From the NCBI RefSeq assembly GCF_007197995.1, contig NZ_VKKH01000005.1, forward strand, positions 1-64,000: a stretch of DNA of 64,000 nucleotides, read 5' to 3'. Shown here piece by piece: positions 6,916 through 15,556 of the stretch. The stretch comes from Aliiglaciecola sp. M165 (GTDB lineage Bacteria; Pseudomonadota; Gammaproteobacteria; Enterobacterales; Alteromonadaceae). Position numbers and translations under genes: made by a program. The notes below the pieces were generated by a model. That model saw only the letters and a list, made by a program, of their open reading frames with translations. It had not been told where the DNA came from and searched no databases. Numbering within the stretch: position 1 is the stretch's first letter; each line of letters starts with the position of its first letter.

Positions 6916-8771
6916 TACGACAACCCTTCTTTATTTTTCGACGTTGTGCGCAACAACCTTGCTAATAGCATTAGTAACAGCATCAAAGCAAAAGGTGCTA
7001 CGGCAATATTGGTGAATTTTAACCAATTGCCGAGTTTTTCAATATCTTTGTCTAATTGATGACGCACATCGCGCAGTTCTTTTCGAATCTCAACCTTCTT
7101 ATCAACGAAGTCATCTATGGCTTGCTGCTGTTCAGCAGACAGCACCAAAGCAGCGCCTTCTGTTTGTTGAGATTGCAATTGAGCAAGTTGTGCTTCAGTT
7201 TCGTCCAATTGTTGCTGAAGAATTTGTTCCTGTTCACGGAATTTTCGCTCAGCTTCAACGGTTAGAGCGTCTACAGTTGTAAACGGCCGCGCAAAGGTTC
7301 CTCTGCTGCGAATACTGATTAAAGCGTCACTACCGGCCAAGTTTTCAACGGCATTTGTGACAAAATCGCCGTTATTGGCAAAAGGTGTATAAACCGTCTG
7401 TCCGAAAAAATTTGCCTGTTGTACCCAAAATCTGTCTGCCAACATATCTGTATCGCCAACCACAATCGCATTAAGTTGAGTGGTGTAGGAGACAAAATCT
7501 TGTTGCGCTGCACCCTCTGGTGCTGTTTCAAATGCAGAATTTGCAGCACCACTTATTCTAGCGGCTAAAATATGTCTGCTGTTTTCGCTTGAAAACTCTC
7601 TCGCTAAAGATTGCGGATCGCGGTTCATAGAATAAGGTGCAACAGCCATCAAGTCGGTATCATCGGATGACGTCATCAATGGTAACCATTCAAGTTGACT
7701 ATCCTCAGTGCGACCAAAGACACCAAAAGATGCACCGTTGATAATTTCCAAACTCGCAGTTGTCACGTCATCGCGATCCAATTGCTGCGCCCCAACACCT
7801 ACGAAACCAAAGTGCCTGGAAACACCACCATCTGCTGTGCGAATATCTAGTCCTAATTCTGCATCGAGTAATACTTCGTCGCTGTTAAAAGACAGTCCCC
7901 AGGCAGAAAACAGTTGTTGCAAATTAGAGCTGTTGGGGCCCATTGCCCCCATCCCGGCCATCATCGCCATGGGATCCGATTCATTGTTTGGATCAACAAA
8001 TGCCAATAGCTTGCCACCTTTCATCACATATTGGTCGATGGCATACATTAGTGACTCGTTGAGAGCCTTAGGATGCACTAGGATCAAAACATCAGTTTGC
8101 TCAGGCAAAGCGTCAGCGTTGTTTGCGATTTTTTCTACCGAGTACAATTGTTCGAGTTGCGATAAAAACGTCCAAGCGGGGTCAAATTGCCCCGTCATTG
8201 GATTTTGTCCACCAGAAAGCGGTAAGTCACTTATCAAGGTGACATTAACGGATGCAGGTTTCGATAAGGTGTGAATAAGTTTACTAATTTCATATTCAAG
8301 AAATTTCTCTTTTTGCGGGTCAAAAAAAGCGATGACTTCTTGATCATCAAGGGCATTCGTTGCTGCCAAGCCTAAATAAATAGAATCACCCAGATTACCC
8401 AGGGTTGCCGCAGTTAAGCCAAATTGATTGGCCTGGTCCTCTGCTTCAGAAAACGGCTCCGGATCGATCACATTCAGTTTGATTTTTCCTGGCGCAGCAT
8501 TGGCATATTCCCTAAGCATACTCTCAACTCGGCTCGCATAATTGCGCAGCGTTGTCATGCCTTTGGAAGATTTGTCAGAATAAAAGAAATAGAAATTGAT
8601 CGGCTCATCAATACTTTCGACTATTTGCTTACTACCAGAAGAAAGTGAATACACTTTGTTTTCGGTCAAATCTAAGCGCACCGGGGAAAGCAACTGATTG
8701 TTTAATATGGTCAAAGCAAAAAACAGCACTGCCAATAAAATCAAAATTAAAGAGGTGGAGAATTTATTCAT
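6915..8771 (-). CDS. GldG-like ABC transporter auxiliary protein
   Basis: In this 618-aa protein an N-terminal transmembrane helix (about 5-25) precedes a long periplasmic GldG/ABC-type uncharacterised domain with LDLTENKVYSLSSGSKQIVE, the typical start of this family. Further blocks are VLILVHPKALNESLMYAIDQ and GGKLLAFVDPNNE. Residues about 505-580 form a glutamine-rich coiled coil (EQEQILQQQLDETEAQLAQL), followed by a C-terminal membrane helix and basic tail. It pairs with the adjacent permease and ATPase. In Bacteroidetes GldA/F/G is linked to gliding; in gammaproteobacteria the role is not established. Confidence 0.85.
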   Translation of the reverse strand: MNKFSTSLILILLAVLFFALTILNNQLLSPVRLDLTENKVYSLSSGSKQIVESIDEPINFYFFYSDKSSKGMTTLRNYASRVESMLREYANAAPGKIKLNVIDPEPFSEAEDQANQFGLTAATLGNLGDSIYLGLAATNALDDQEVIAFFDPQKEKFLEYEISKLIHTLSKPASVNVTLISDLPLSGGQNPMTGQFDPAWTFLSQLEQLYSVEKIANNADALPEQTDVLILVHPKALNESLMYAIDQYVMKGGKLLAFVDPNNESDPMAMMAGMGAMGPNSSNLQQLFSAWGLSFNSDEVLLDAELGLDIRTADGGVSRHFGFVGVGAQQLDRDDVTTASLEIINGASFGVFGRTEDSQLEWLPLMTSSDDTDLMAVAPYSMNRDPQSLAREFSSENSRHILAARISGAANSAFETAPEGAAQQDFVSYTTQLNAIVVGDTDMLADRFWVQQANFFGQTVYTPFANNGDFVTNAVENLAGSDALISIRSRGTFARPFTTVDALTVEAERKFREQEQILQQQLDETEAQLAQLQSQQTEGAALVLSAEQQQAIDDFVDKKVEIRKELRDVRHQLDKDIEKLGNWLKFTNIAVAPFALMLLLMLLARLLRTTSKNKEGLS

Positions 8772-8775
8772 TTTA

Positions 8776-9510
8776 TTAGTCCGCCTTTTTGTGTTCGATA
8801 ATCAACAAGCTGGCGTACAGCCAAATCGCAATAGATAAAAGGAAATAACCCACGTCGTTAAGTGCAATAACGCCTTTGGCTATGGATTCAAAATGAGTCA
8901 GGAAACTGAAGGATGCCACCGTATCGATGACAATTGATGGTGCCCAGTCTTTGAAAGCATCGAGTACAATATTACTGCCACTGACGACAAATAGAAAACA
9001 TATGACTACAGCCAAGATAAAAGCCACAACCTGATTTTTGGTCAACGCCGACATACACATGCCAATCGCCAGGAATGCCCCGGCCATTAGCCAGCTTCCA
9101 ATGTAAGCGGCAATGATTACGCCATTGTCGGGATTTCCAAGATAATTTACCGTTATCCATAATGGAAAAGTCAAAAGCAGCGACAACCCCAAGACTGCCC
9201 AAGACGCTAGGAATTTTCCTAATACAGCCTGCAGTGAGCTGATTGGCAGCGTCATCAATAATTCAATGGTGCCGCTTTTGCGCTCTTCTGACCAGGTTCT
9301 CATGGCAATGGCAGGTACTAAGAACAAGTACAGCCAAGGATGAAAATTAAAAAATGGCAGTAAATCAGCTTGCCCTCTTTCGTAAAGGCTGCCGATAAAA
9401 AATGCAAAAACCCCGGATAGGATCAAGAATATTGTAATAAAAACGTACGCCACAGGTGTAGCAAAGAAACTAGAAAGCTCTCGTTTAAATAAGGTTGCAA
9501 CCATTCCCAT
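8776..9510 (-). CDS. GldF-like ABC-2 type permease
   Basis: A 244-aa protein with about six transmembrane helices and no hydrophilic domain. The N-terminal FKRELSSFFATPVAYVFI and the RTWSEERKSGTIELLMTLP loop are characteristic of ABC-2 permeases of the GldF/NosY type. It sits between the ATPase gene, whose stop overlaps its start by one base, and the GldG-like gene 4 nt downstream. This places it as the membrane channel of the complex. The transported substrate cannot be deduced. Confidence 0.88.
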   Translation of the reverse strand: MGMVATLFKRELSSFFATPVAYVFITIFLILSGVFAFFIGSLYERGQADLLPFFNFHPWLYLFLVPAIAMRTWSEERKSGTIELLMTLPISSLQAVLGKFLASWAVLGLSLLLTFPLWITVNYLGNPDNGVIIAAYIGSWLMAGAFLAIGMCMSALTKNQVVAFILAVVICFLFVVSGSNIVLDAFKDWAPSIVIDTVASFSFLTHFESIAKGVIALNDVGYFLLSIAIWLYASLLIIEHKKAD

Positions 9511-10433
9511 TATGCCTGCTCTCCTTGGGTTAATTCTCTAAAAACTTGGTCTAAACGGCCCTGCTCTACAAACATGGTATCCACAGGCAATCGCCTCTCT
9601 TTTATATGTTCGGTCACAGAGTGCAGCACATCGGCTCCGTTTCGGGTGATCAAGGTTACCTTGCTGTTAGGTAGGTCGTCTTCGATGTCAATCACATTGT
9701 CCAGCTCTAAAAACCCAGAGGTGTCCGATGGGTAACTAAGATGAAGTGTTACCGCATTATGGTATTTCGATTTTCTAAGTAAGGCTTTTGGAGTGTCGTC
9801 AAACATCAGCTGTCCAGCAGAAATAATCATAACGCGATTACATACAGCCGTTACTTCTTCAAGAATGTGGGTGGAAATCACCACGATTTTATCTTTGGAA
9901 AGGTTCTGGATGAGTTCTCTGACTTGATGTTTTTGATTTGGGTCTAAGCCATCTGTGGGCTCATCTAAAATCAAAATTTGTGGATCATGCAAAATCGCTT
10001 GCGCCAGCCCCACCCTTCTTTTAAAGCCTTTAGACAAATTTTCGATTGGCTTGTCCAATACCGACTGCAGCTCAATTTGTTTAACGACGGTGCTAATCCG
10101 CTCGTCTTTGTGCTGCCCTTTTAAACCGCGAACTTTAGCGATGAATTCCAAAAATTGCAGAGGTGTCATATCCCCGTATGCTGGCGCGCCTTCAGGCAAG
10201 TAGCCAATCATCTGTTTGATTTTTTTGGCGTCGTCGACAATGGACAAATCGGCAATTTGTATTTCCCCGCCCGTTGGCGCAAGAAATCCAGTCAACATTT
10301 TCATCGTAGTGGATTTTCCCGCACCGTTTGGACCTAAAAAACCCACCACGTCTCCGGGTTGGATATTAAAAGAAAGGTCATTAACCGCGACAAAATCACC
10401 AAACGTTTTAGACAAATTATTTACATAGATCAT
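9510..10433 (-). CDS. ABC transporter ATP-binding protein (GldA-like)
   Basis: A 307-aa cytoplasmic ATPase. Walker A is GPNGAGKST (residues 34-42), the ABC signature is LSKGFKRRVGLAQ (about 133-145), and Walker B is ILILDEPTDGLDP followed by the switch histidine in VISTHILEE. The C-terminal 80 residues form the extra domain seen in ABC-2 exporters (CcmA/NatA/GldA type). It is the first gene of the four-gene minus-strand operon, with the permease directly coupled. It powers the GldF/GldG-like complex. Confidence 0.9.
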   Translation of the reverse strand: MIYVNNLSKTFGDFVAVNDLSFNIQPGDVVGFLGPNGAGKSTTMKMLTGFLAPTGGEIQIADLSIVDDAKKIKQMIGYLPEGAPAYGDMTPLQFLEFIAKVRGLKGQHKDERISTVVKQIELQSVLDKPIENLSKGFKRRVGLAQAILHDPQILILDEPTDGLDPNQKHQVRELIQNLSKDKIVVISTHILEEVTAVCNRVMIISAGQLMFDDTPKALLRKSKYHNAVTLHLSYPSDTSGFLELDNVIDIEDDLPNSKVTLITRNGADVLHSVTEHIKERRLPVDTMFVEQGRLDQVFRELTQGEQA

Positions 10434-10562
10434 ACTATTCCCATAATGATCAACGAGTTAACGAAATCCACTGGATATATGGTGTTCGCAAAAAAGAATT
10501 CAAGGATTGATCGCGACAATTTCTGTCGAAATCCAGGTCAAAATTTTGAGGGTAAGCATACT

Positions 10563-10613
10563 AAAAAAAATGACTTAAACCAGAACTAATGCGACGATTA
10601 GTCAGGTTTAAGC
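10563..10613 (-). terminator. Minus-strand intrinsic terminator with no known gene upstream
   Basis: Read on the minus strand, GGCTTAAACC...GGTTTAAGTC forms a hairpin of about 9 bp with an inner ATTAG/CTAAT-like stem. It is followed by CA and eight Ts. The divergent trmO gene begins on the other side, so no minus-strand coding gene ends here. It may be an attenuator in the leader of the ABC operon or the end of a small RNA. Confidence 0.6.
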
Positions 10614-10699
10614 CAATATTGGTCCGGGAAGTGAACAAGGACTAGTCTACGCCTAAAGTATGTCGAATTCGTGTCATATCCGGAGATAAGTTTTACAAA

Positions 10700-11404
10700 A
10701 TGTGTCAAATAACCATAGATCCAATTGCCATTATCCATACTCCGTTTAAAGAAAAGTTTGCGATCCCGCGTCAACCGGGCCTTGCGTCAGAAGCAAAAGG
10801 ACATATCGTTTTTCGAGCAGATTATTCCTCCGCGGATTTTGTGCGTGGACTGGACCAGTTCAGCCATATCTGGTTGATGTTTCAATTTCACCAAACCGCT
10901 AAGCCATCTCACCCTCCATTGGTGAGGCCTCCCAGATTGGGCGGAAACAAAAAAATCGGCGTGTTTGCTTCCCGCAGCACGCATCGTCCTAACAACCTTG
11001 GCATGAGCGTAGTCAAACTCGATTCGGTAACACTTAAGGATAACGCGGTGAGTTTATTGGTTTCAGGCGTGGATTTGCTCGACGGAACGCCAATAATAGA
11101 TATTAAGCCCTATATTCCTTACAGTGACGCAATACCTGAGGCCATGGCCGGATACGCGCAACAGGCACCTAGAGCACATTTGCATGTTCAGTTTGAAGAA
11201 AGCGCAAAATCGCAACTCATTGAGCAAAAAACTAAACATACTGATTTGGAATTACTGATCAGACAGGTATTGGCGCAAGATCCTCGCCCCGCATATCACC
11301 AACAAAAAACTTCTGATCGGGTGTATGGCGTCAGTTTGTATGACCTCAATATTCAATGGAGAGTCGAAGACGACCAGTGCATCGTTACCAACATTTCAGG
11401 CTAA
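10700..11404 (+). CDS. trmO: tRNA (N6-threonylcarbamoyladenosine(37)-N6)-methyltransferase TrmO
   Basis: TrmO (TsaA/YaeB family) methylates t6A37 to m6t6A in threonine tRNAs, using S-adenosylmethionine bound by a single-sheet beta-barrel. The 234-aa protein begins with the typical IDPIAIIHTPFKEKFAIPRQ. It carries GVFASRSTHRPNNLGMSVV and the LLDGTPIIDIKPYIPYSDA block, all diagnostic. It is next to proS, as in E. coli (yaeB near proS), supporting orthology. It is divergent from the ABC operon. Confidence 0.93.
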   Translation: MCQITIDPIAIIHTPFKEKFAIPRQPGLASEAKGHIVFRADYSSADFVRGLDQFSHIWLMFQFHQTAKPSHPPLVRPPRLGGNKKIGVFASRSTHRPNNLGMSVVKLDSVTLKDNAVSLLVSGVDLLDGTPIIDIKPYIPYSDAIPEAMAGYAQQAPRAHLHVQFEESAKSQLIEQKTKHTDLELLIRQVLAQDPRPAYHQQKTSDRVYGVSLYDLNIQWRVEDDQCIVTNISG

Positions 11405-11554
11405 TACCAATTCCAATGAGTATAAAGTTTACTTGGCTAAGCCACTAAAGCACTTATTGATGACATTATTCCTTTGGCCTTTTCAGTGGTGCTGTTAGAA
11501 TGTCGCCCGCCCAAAAAAGTTTGAATTTTGTGAAGATAAGGAACTGCACAGACA

Positions 11555-13270
11555 ATGCGTACTAGCCAATATTTATTGTCCACCCAAAAAGAAACTCCAG
11601 CAGATGCTGAGGTGATTAGTCATCAACTTATGTTACGGGCGGGAATGGTTCGCAAACTCGCATCTGGCTTATACACCTGGCTACCGACTGGCCTTCGGGT
11701 ATTAAATAAAGTAGCAAATATTGTACGCGAAGAAATGAATAAAGCAGGCTCAATTGAAATGTTGATGCCCGTCGTGCAACCTGCTGATTTATGGCAGGAA
11801 AGTGGTCGCTGGGAAGAATACGGCCCAGAGTTGCTTCGTATTAAAGACCGCCATCACAGAGATTTTGTTTTGGGACCCACTCACGAAGAAGTCATCACCG
11901 CGTTAGTGAAAAACGAAATTAGTAGCTATAAACAGTTACCGCTCAACCTGTACCAAATTCAAACCAAATTCCGAGACGAAGTGCGACCGCGATTTGGCAT
12001 CATGCGTGGACGAGAGTTCACCATGAAAGACGCTTACTCCTTCCACACCGCGCAAGAATCATTGGAAGACACCTACAAAGACATGTTTACCGCCTATTGC
12101 AATATTTTTGATCGCATGGGCTTGGAATATCGTCCCGTCATTGCTGATTCTGGCTCCATTGGTGGTGCTGTATCACATGAATTTCATGTATTGGCTGAAT
12201 CTGGCGAAGATGCCATCGCTTTTAGCGATTCTTCGGACTATGCAGCAAATGTCGAAATGGCTGAGGCCATCGCACCGCAAGTTAGTGCCGCTGAGGCAAC
12301 AGAAGAAAAAAGTCAGATTGATACACCAGACGTGTCAAGCATCGAAGATGTCACTAATTTTTTCCAGATCAGTGCAGACAAGGTAGCAAAAACGATCGTT
12401 GTGCTGGGTGAGGCCGATGAAAATGGTAAACAAGGGCTTGTCGCGCTTGTGTTACGCGGTGATCATCAGTTAAACGAGATAAAAGCTGAAAAATTAGAAG
12501 GTGTAGCTATCCCGCTCGCGTTGGCTAACAATGATAAAATTGTAGCTGAACTGGGATGCGAAATAGGTTCCCTTGGACCTGTGGACTTAAATATTCCAGT
12601 GTTTGCTGATCGCAGTGCGGCTGTGTTAAGTGATTTTATCTGTGGCGCAAATATTACGGGTAAACACTTAAAAGGTGTGAACTGGGATCGTGATGTAAGT
12701 GAATATCAGGTCGCGGATTTACGTAACATTGAAGCAGGTGATCCCTCACCCGACGGCGAAGGAAAGCTCGAAATCAAACGAGGGATAGAAGTCGGTCACA
12801 TTTTCCAGCTGGGTGACAAATATTCAAAGGCCATGGGTTGTGGCGTACTGAATGAACAAGGCAAGCACCAAATCCTAACGATGGGTTGTTATGGGATTGG
12901 GGTGTCAAGAATAGTCGCTGCCGCCATTGAACAAAATCACGACAAATATGGCATTATCTGGCCAGACGCAATCGCGCCATTTAAAATTGCACTGATCCCG
13001 ATGAACATGCATAAATCTCATCGCATACAGCAAGTTGCAGAGAAAATGTATGATGAACTAATAGCAGCGGGTATCGATGTGCTGTTTGATGATCGCAAGG
13101 AACGCCCAGGTGTCATGTTCAATGATATGGAACTTGTTGGTGTACCCCATACAATAGTGATTGGCGAAAGAAATCTTGACGAAAATAAAGTGGAATATAA
13201 AAACCGTCGCTCTGGAGAAAAGCAGCTTCTGGATATTGACGGTATCCTTGAATGGGTGAAAACCCTGTAG
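11555..13270 (+). CDS. proS: Prolyl-tRNA synthetase (bacterial type with INS editing domain)
   Basis: This 571-aa cytoplasmic class IIa synthetase charges tRNA-Pro. The N-terminal [21 protein letters not shown] is the standard opening. Motif 2 lies around [20 protein letters not shown], the INS editing domain occupies about 224-407, and motif 3 is [16 protein letters not shown]. The anticodon-binding domain includes [23 protein letters not shown] lies about 12 nt before the ATG. The INS domain clears Ala-tRNA-Pro. Confidence 0.97.
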   Translation: MRTSQYLLSTQKETPADAEVISHQLMLRAGMVRKLASGLYTWLPTGLRVLNKVANIVREEMNKAGSIEMLMPVVQPADLWQESGRWEEYGPELLRIKDRHHRDFVLGPTHEEVITALVKNEISSYKQLPLNLYQIQTKFRDEVRPRFGIMRGREFTMKDAYSFHTAQESLEDTYKDMFTAYCNIFDRMGLEYRPVIADSGSIGGAVSHEFHVLAESGEDAIAFSDSSDYAANVEMAEAIAPQVSAAEATEEKSQIDTPDVSSIEDVTNFFQISADKVAKTIVVLGEADENGKQGLVALVLRGDHQLNEIKAEKLEGVAIPLALANNDKIVAELGCEIGSLGPVDLNIPVFADRSAAVLSDFICGANITGKHLKGVNWDRDVSEYQVADLRNIEAGDPSPDGEGKLEIKRGIEVGHIFQLGDKYSKAMGCGVLNEQGKHQILTMGCYGIGVSRIVAAAIEQNHDKYGIIWPDAIAPFKIALIPMNMHKSHRIQQVAEKMYDELIAAGIDVLFDDRKERPGVMFNDMELVGVPHTIVIGERNLDENKVEYKNRRSGEKQLLDIDGILEWVKTL

Positions 13271-13283
13271 ACCTCTAAAGGAC

Positions 13284-13320
13284 TTTCCGCAGAGATTTCA
13301 ACAAGAGATCTCTGTGGAAA
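13284..13320. other. Stable hairpin at the proS / MBL-hydrolase junction
   Basis: Arms TTTCCGCAGAGAT (13284-13296) and ATCTCTGTGGAAA (13308-13320) pair over 13 bp, with one G-U on the plus strand and an 11-nt loop. It lies between convergent genes but lacks a U-tract on either side. It may slow polymerase or protect 3' ends; a true terminator is not shown. Confidence 0.5.
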
Positions 13321-13332
13321 AAAGCACCACCG

Positions 13333-14172
13333 CTACAAATCTATTGCCAAGCCTTCTGCAGCAGCAAACACTTGTAAATCATCTTCAGCGATAGCAATCA
13401 CTTCTTGGCAGTGACTTTCAATTGCCGCAATTTGCTCGTCGGTACGAATATGATCATGGCTATACAAGGCCAAACGCTTAGCGCGGCTTGCTAACGCTAA
13501 CTTGACGGCTTCTTCAGCCACTGAGTGTCCCCAACCTGATTTTGCGGGCATGTCTGACAACATGTATTGCGCATCATGAATAATGATATCTGCACTCATC
13601 GCAAAATCGACCCATTGTAAAAAGTCTGTTTCCTTTCGATAAGGAGGATACAGCTCGTTGTCGGTGATATATGCGACCTTGGCGCCGTCCGCTTCGATCA
13701 CGTATGAACTTCCACTTCCTGGGTGATTCATAGCATGACGATAGATGGTCGCACCATTTATTTGCCAGCTATTGATTTCTTCATCTATGGCTTCAAGCAC
13801 GATATTGGATTGCAATGATTTGTGGTGAACCGGGAAGTAACTGCCGGTCATCTGTTTTAAAATTGCATCGTGTTCATCATAAGTAGTCATTCCCGGGGTG
13901 ATAAAAATGTTACGCCCTGGCTGATAGATAGGAGAAAAAAACGGAAACCCTTGAATATGGTCCCAATGATTGTGAGTCAATAATAAATGGATATCCGATT
14001 GCTTAGAAATAAGCTGTTGACCAAGATTTTTAATCCCCGTACCTGCATCGAGAACGATGTCCGTGCCATCGTCCAACTGGATGTGCACGCACGCCGTATT
14101 TCCACCGTATTTCGCGAACTCTGGTCCAGGCGAAGGAATTGACCCCCTAACTCCAAAAAAGGTTAGTCGCAT
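13333..14172 (-). CDS. MBL-fold metallo-hydrolase (RNase Z / cAMP-phosphodiesterase-like)
   Basis: The start at 14172 (MRLTFFGVRGS) is chosen because AAGAGA precedes it and because the family begins with this strand; an upstream frame adds nine residues without a site. The 279-aa protein contains the metallo-beta-lactamase motif LTHNHWDHIQGFP, a second histidine in AMNHPGSGSSY, an aspartate in YITDNELYP, and a terminal LYSHDH, together a complete two-zinc site. Relatives hydrolyse phosphodiester bonds, but the substrate here is unknown. It follows the diguanylate cyclase on the same strand after about 340 bp. Confidence 0.82.
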   Translation of the reverse strand: MRLTFFGVRGSIPSPGPEFAKYGGNTACVHIQLDDGTDIVLDAGTGIKNLGQQLISKQSDIHLLLTHNHWDHIQGFPFFSPIYQPGRNIFITPGMTTYDEHDAILKQMTGSYFPVHHKSLQSNIVLEAIDEEINSWQINGATIYRHAMNHPGSGSSYVIEADGAKVAYITDNELYPPYRKETDFLQWVDFAMSADIIIHDAQYMLSDMPAKSGWGHSVAEEAVKLALASRAKRLALYSHDHIRTDEQIAAIESHCQEVIAIAEDDLQVFAAAEGLAIDL

Positions 14173-14297
14173 ATCTAGTCTCTTGGTTTGGCCTCGCAAC
14201 TACGAAGCAATCAGTGTTATTAGCATAGCGTAACACTATTGTATTGAACAAATAAGATATGAAGTTATGCAAAGTTATTGAAATTTATATGGAAATT

Positions 14298-14534
14298 TTA
14301 ATACAAAAAATATCTATGGACTTTTTCGGTGTAAGCAAACTTAGAGGTATTAACTTTACTGCTCTTGCTCAGCCTTTTTAGGTCCCTAAAGGCACAGACT
14401 ACATGGCACTCGCCTAATCTCGGAGTCGCATTTACAGATAAGTTTTGGTACGCAAAAGCGGTAAGGATCTGCCCAAGAGCGGTTAGCCCTGCAGATTTTT
14501 GCCTTAATTCGTCTTTTAGGCCGCTTTGTAGCAC
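14298..14534 (-). other. Open frame in intergenic region, possible dispersed repeat or decayed element
   Basis: The 343-bp gap between the diguanylate cyclase and the MBL gene (14173-14515) holds a 78-codon frame starting with GTG inside the 3' end of the cyclase gene. The peptide has protein-like blocks (LTALGQILTAFAYQNLSVNA, then TPRLGECHVVCAFRDLKRLS) but no domain I can name. A second open frame runs on the opposite strand, and there is no ribosome-binding site. An imperfect palindrome GCCTTTTTAGGTCCCTAAAGGC lies inside. A repeated sequence seems more likely than a gene. Confidence 0.3.
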
Positions 14535-15439
14535 GCCCTACCATTTTGTTTGGCTTGATAAAGGGCACTGTCAGCACGATTAAAAATATCTTGCTCACTG
14601 TCGTTCGCTAGATAAACCGTACTGCCAATACTGCAGGACACTGCATGTCGAGACAGTACTGGATCGCTTTTCATAAGCAATTGAATCCTTTGGGCTATTT
14701 TACTGTTGGTAGCAATTTGACTACCAGGTAACAGACAACAAAATTCATCACCGCCAAAACGAAATGCATAGTCAGTATCACGTAAGGAGTGACGCAGAAC
14801 TTCAGCAACTGCTATAAGTACTTTGTCCCCTTCATGATGTCCAAAGGTATCGTTGATGTGTTTAAATTTATCCATATCGATGACCAGTAGTCCAAACCCT
14901 TCCCCATAACGATGGGCTTGGCTGATCAAACGCAGCAGTGTTTCCTGATAGTTGGCGCGATTACCCAATGACGTCAAATGATCTTTTAACGCCAATTGTT
15001 TGATACTGTGATACTCCAGAGCATTGTTCAGTGGAAACTTAAATAGCCGATGTAGCTCAATTAAGATGGCGTGTTCGCGCATGCTCAACACTTTTGAAAA
15101 TGAATACACCAAGGTTGCGAATATTTTGCGGTTTATCGACTGGTCGAGAGACTTAGATGTCGCATTTTCTGGCGCTTCACCTATGGTTATCAGGCCAGTT
15201 GGAAACTTAATCGTGACAGCATCAATGTTCAATTTACTTTTCAATTGATTGTAATACAACGATGCCAATTTATGCAGATCAATACTTGACGCTAGCTGTT
15301 GCATCACAATATTTGACTCGTGCTGCTTCATGCCTTTAGGCGCAGTATCACTTGTGAACAAATGGTCATTAATAGTGTCGTCGTATAATTGGCTGATCTG
15401 TTCCAATTGTCGCTCCTGCCAAAAAATTGGCGAATTCAT
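14516..15439 (-). CDS. Diguanylate cyclase (GGDEF) with uncharacterised N-terminal sensor
   Basis: It makes cyclic di-GMP from two GTP. The ATG at 15439 (MNSPIFWQ) is preferred over a TTG 24 nt upstream; neither has a good ribosome-binding site. The 307-aa protein has an N-terminal region of about 150 residues resembling a GAF-like sensor without a recognisable motif. A full GGDEF domain follows: DHLTSLGNRANYQE, DMDKFKHINDTFGHHEGD and FRFGGDEFCCLLPG. An inhibitory I-site RDTD sits five residues before GGDEF, so product feedback is expected. No membrane helix is seen. Divergent from the CPA2 antiporter. Confidence 0.88.
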   Translation of the reverse strand: MNSPIFWQERQLEQISQLYDDTINDHLFTSDTAPKGMKQHESNIVMQQLASSIDLHKLASLYYNQLKSKLNIDAVTIKFPTGLITIGEAPENATSKSLDQSINRKIFATLVYSFSKVLSMREHAILIELHRLFKFPLNNALEYHSIKQLALKDHLTSLGNRANYQETLLRLISQAHRYGEGFGLLVIDMDKFKHINDTFGHHEGDKVLIAVAEVLRHSLRDTDYAFRFGGDEFCCLLPGSQIATNSKIAQRIQLLMKSDPVLSRHAVSCSIGSTVYLANDSEQDIFNRADSALYQAKQNGRACYKAA

Positions 15440-15556
15440 GTGTAAAAACGGCCCAAAAGGCAATATACAAAAGAATTTGCAATTGCTGTGCCATCGGACC
15501 TTTTTTTACTTTTAGTTGGTGTACACTTAAGGTTCACGATTAGGGATCTGCCACGT

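Noticed and set aside
11400-11420. AATACCAAT motif, also seen near 57180, as a dispersed repeat
   Set aside because: Only about nine bases are shared between the two places in this window, too short to call a repeat family.
13284-13320. proS terminator
   Set aside because: The hairpin is stable but neither strand has a U-tract after it, so I list it only as a hairpin.
15488-15556. Longer N-terminus for the CPA2 antiporter
   Set aside because: The added 23 residues do not look like a membrane start; the ATG at 15557 has AGGGA upstream and begins the first hydrophobic helix.
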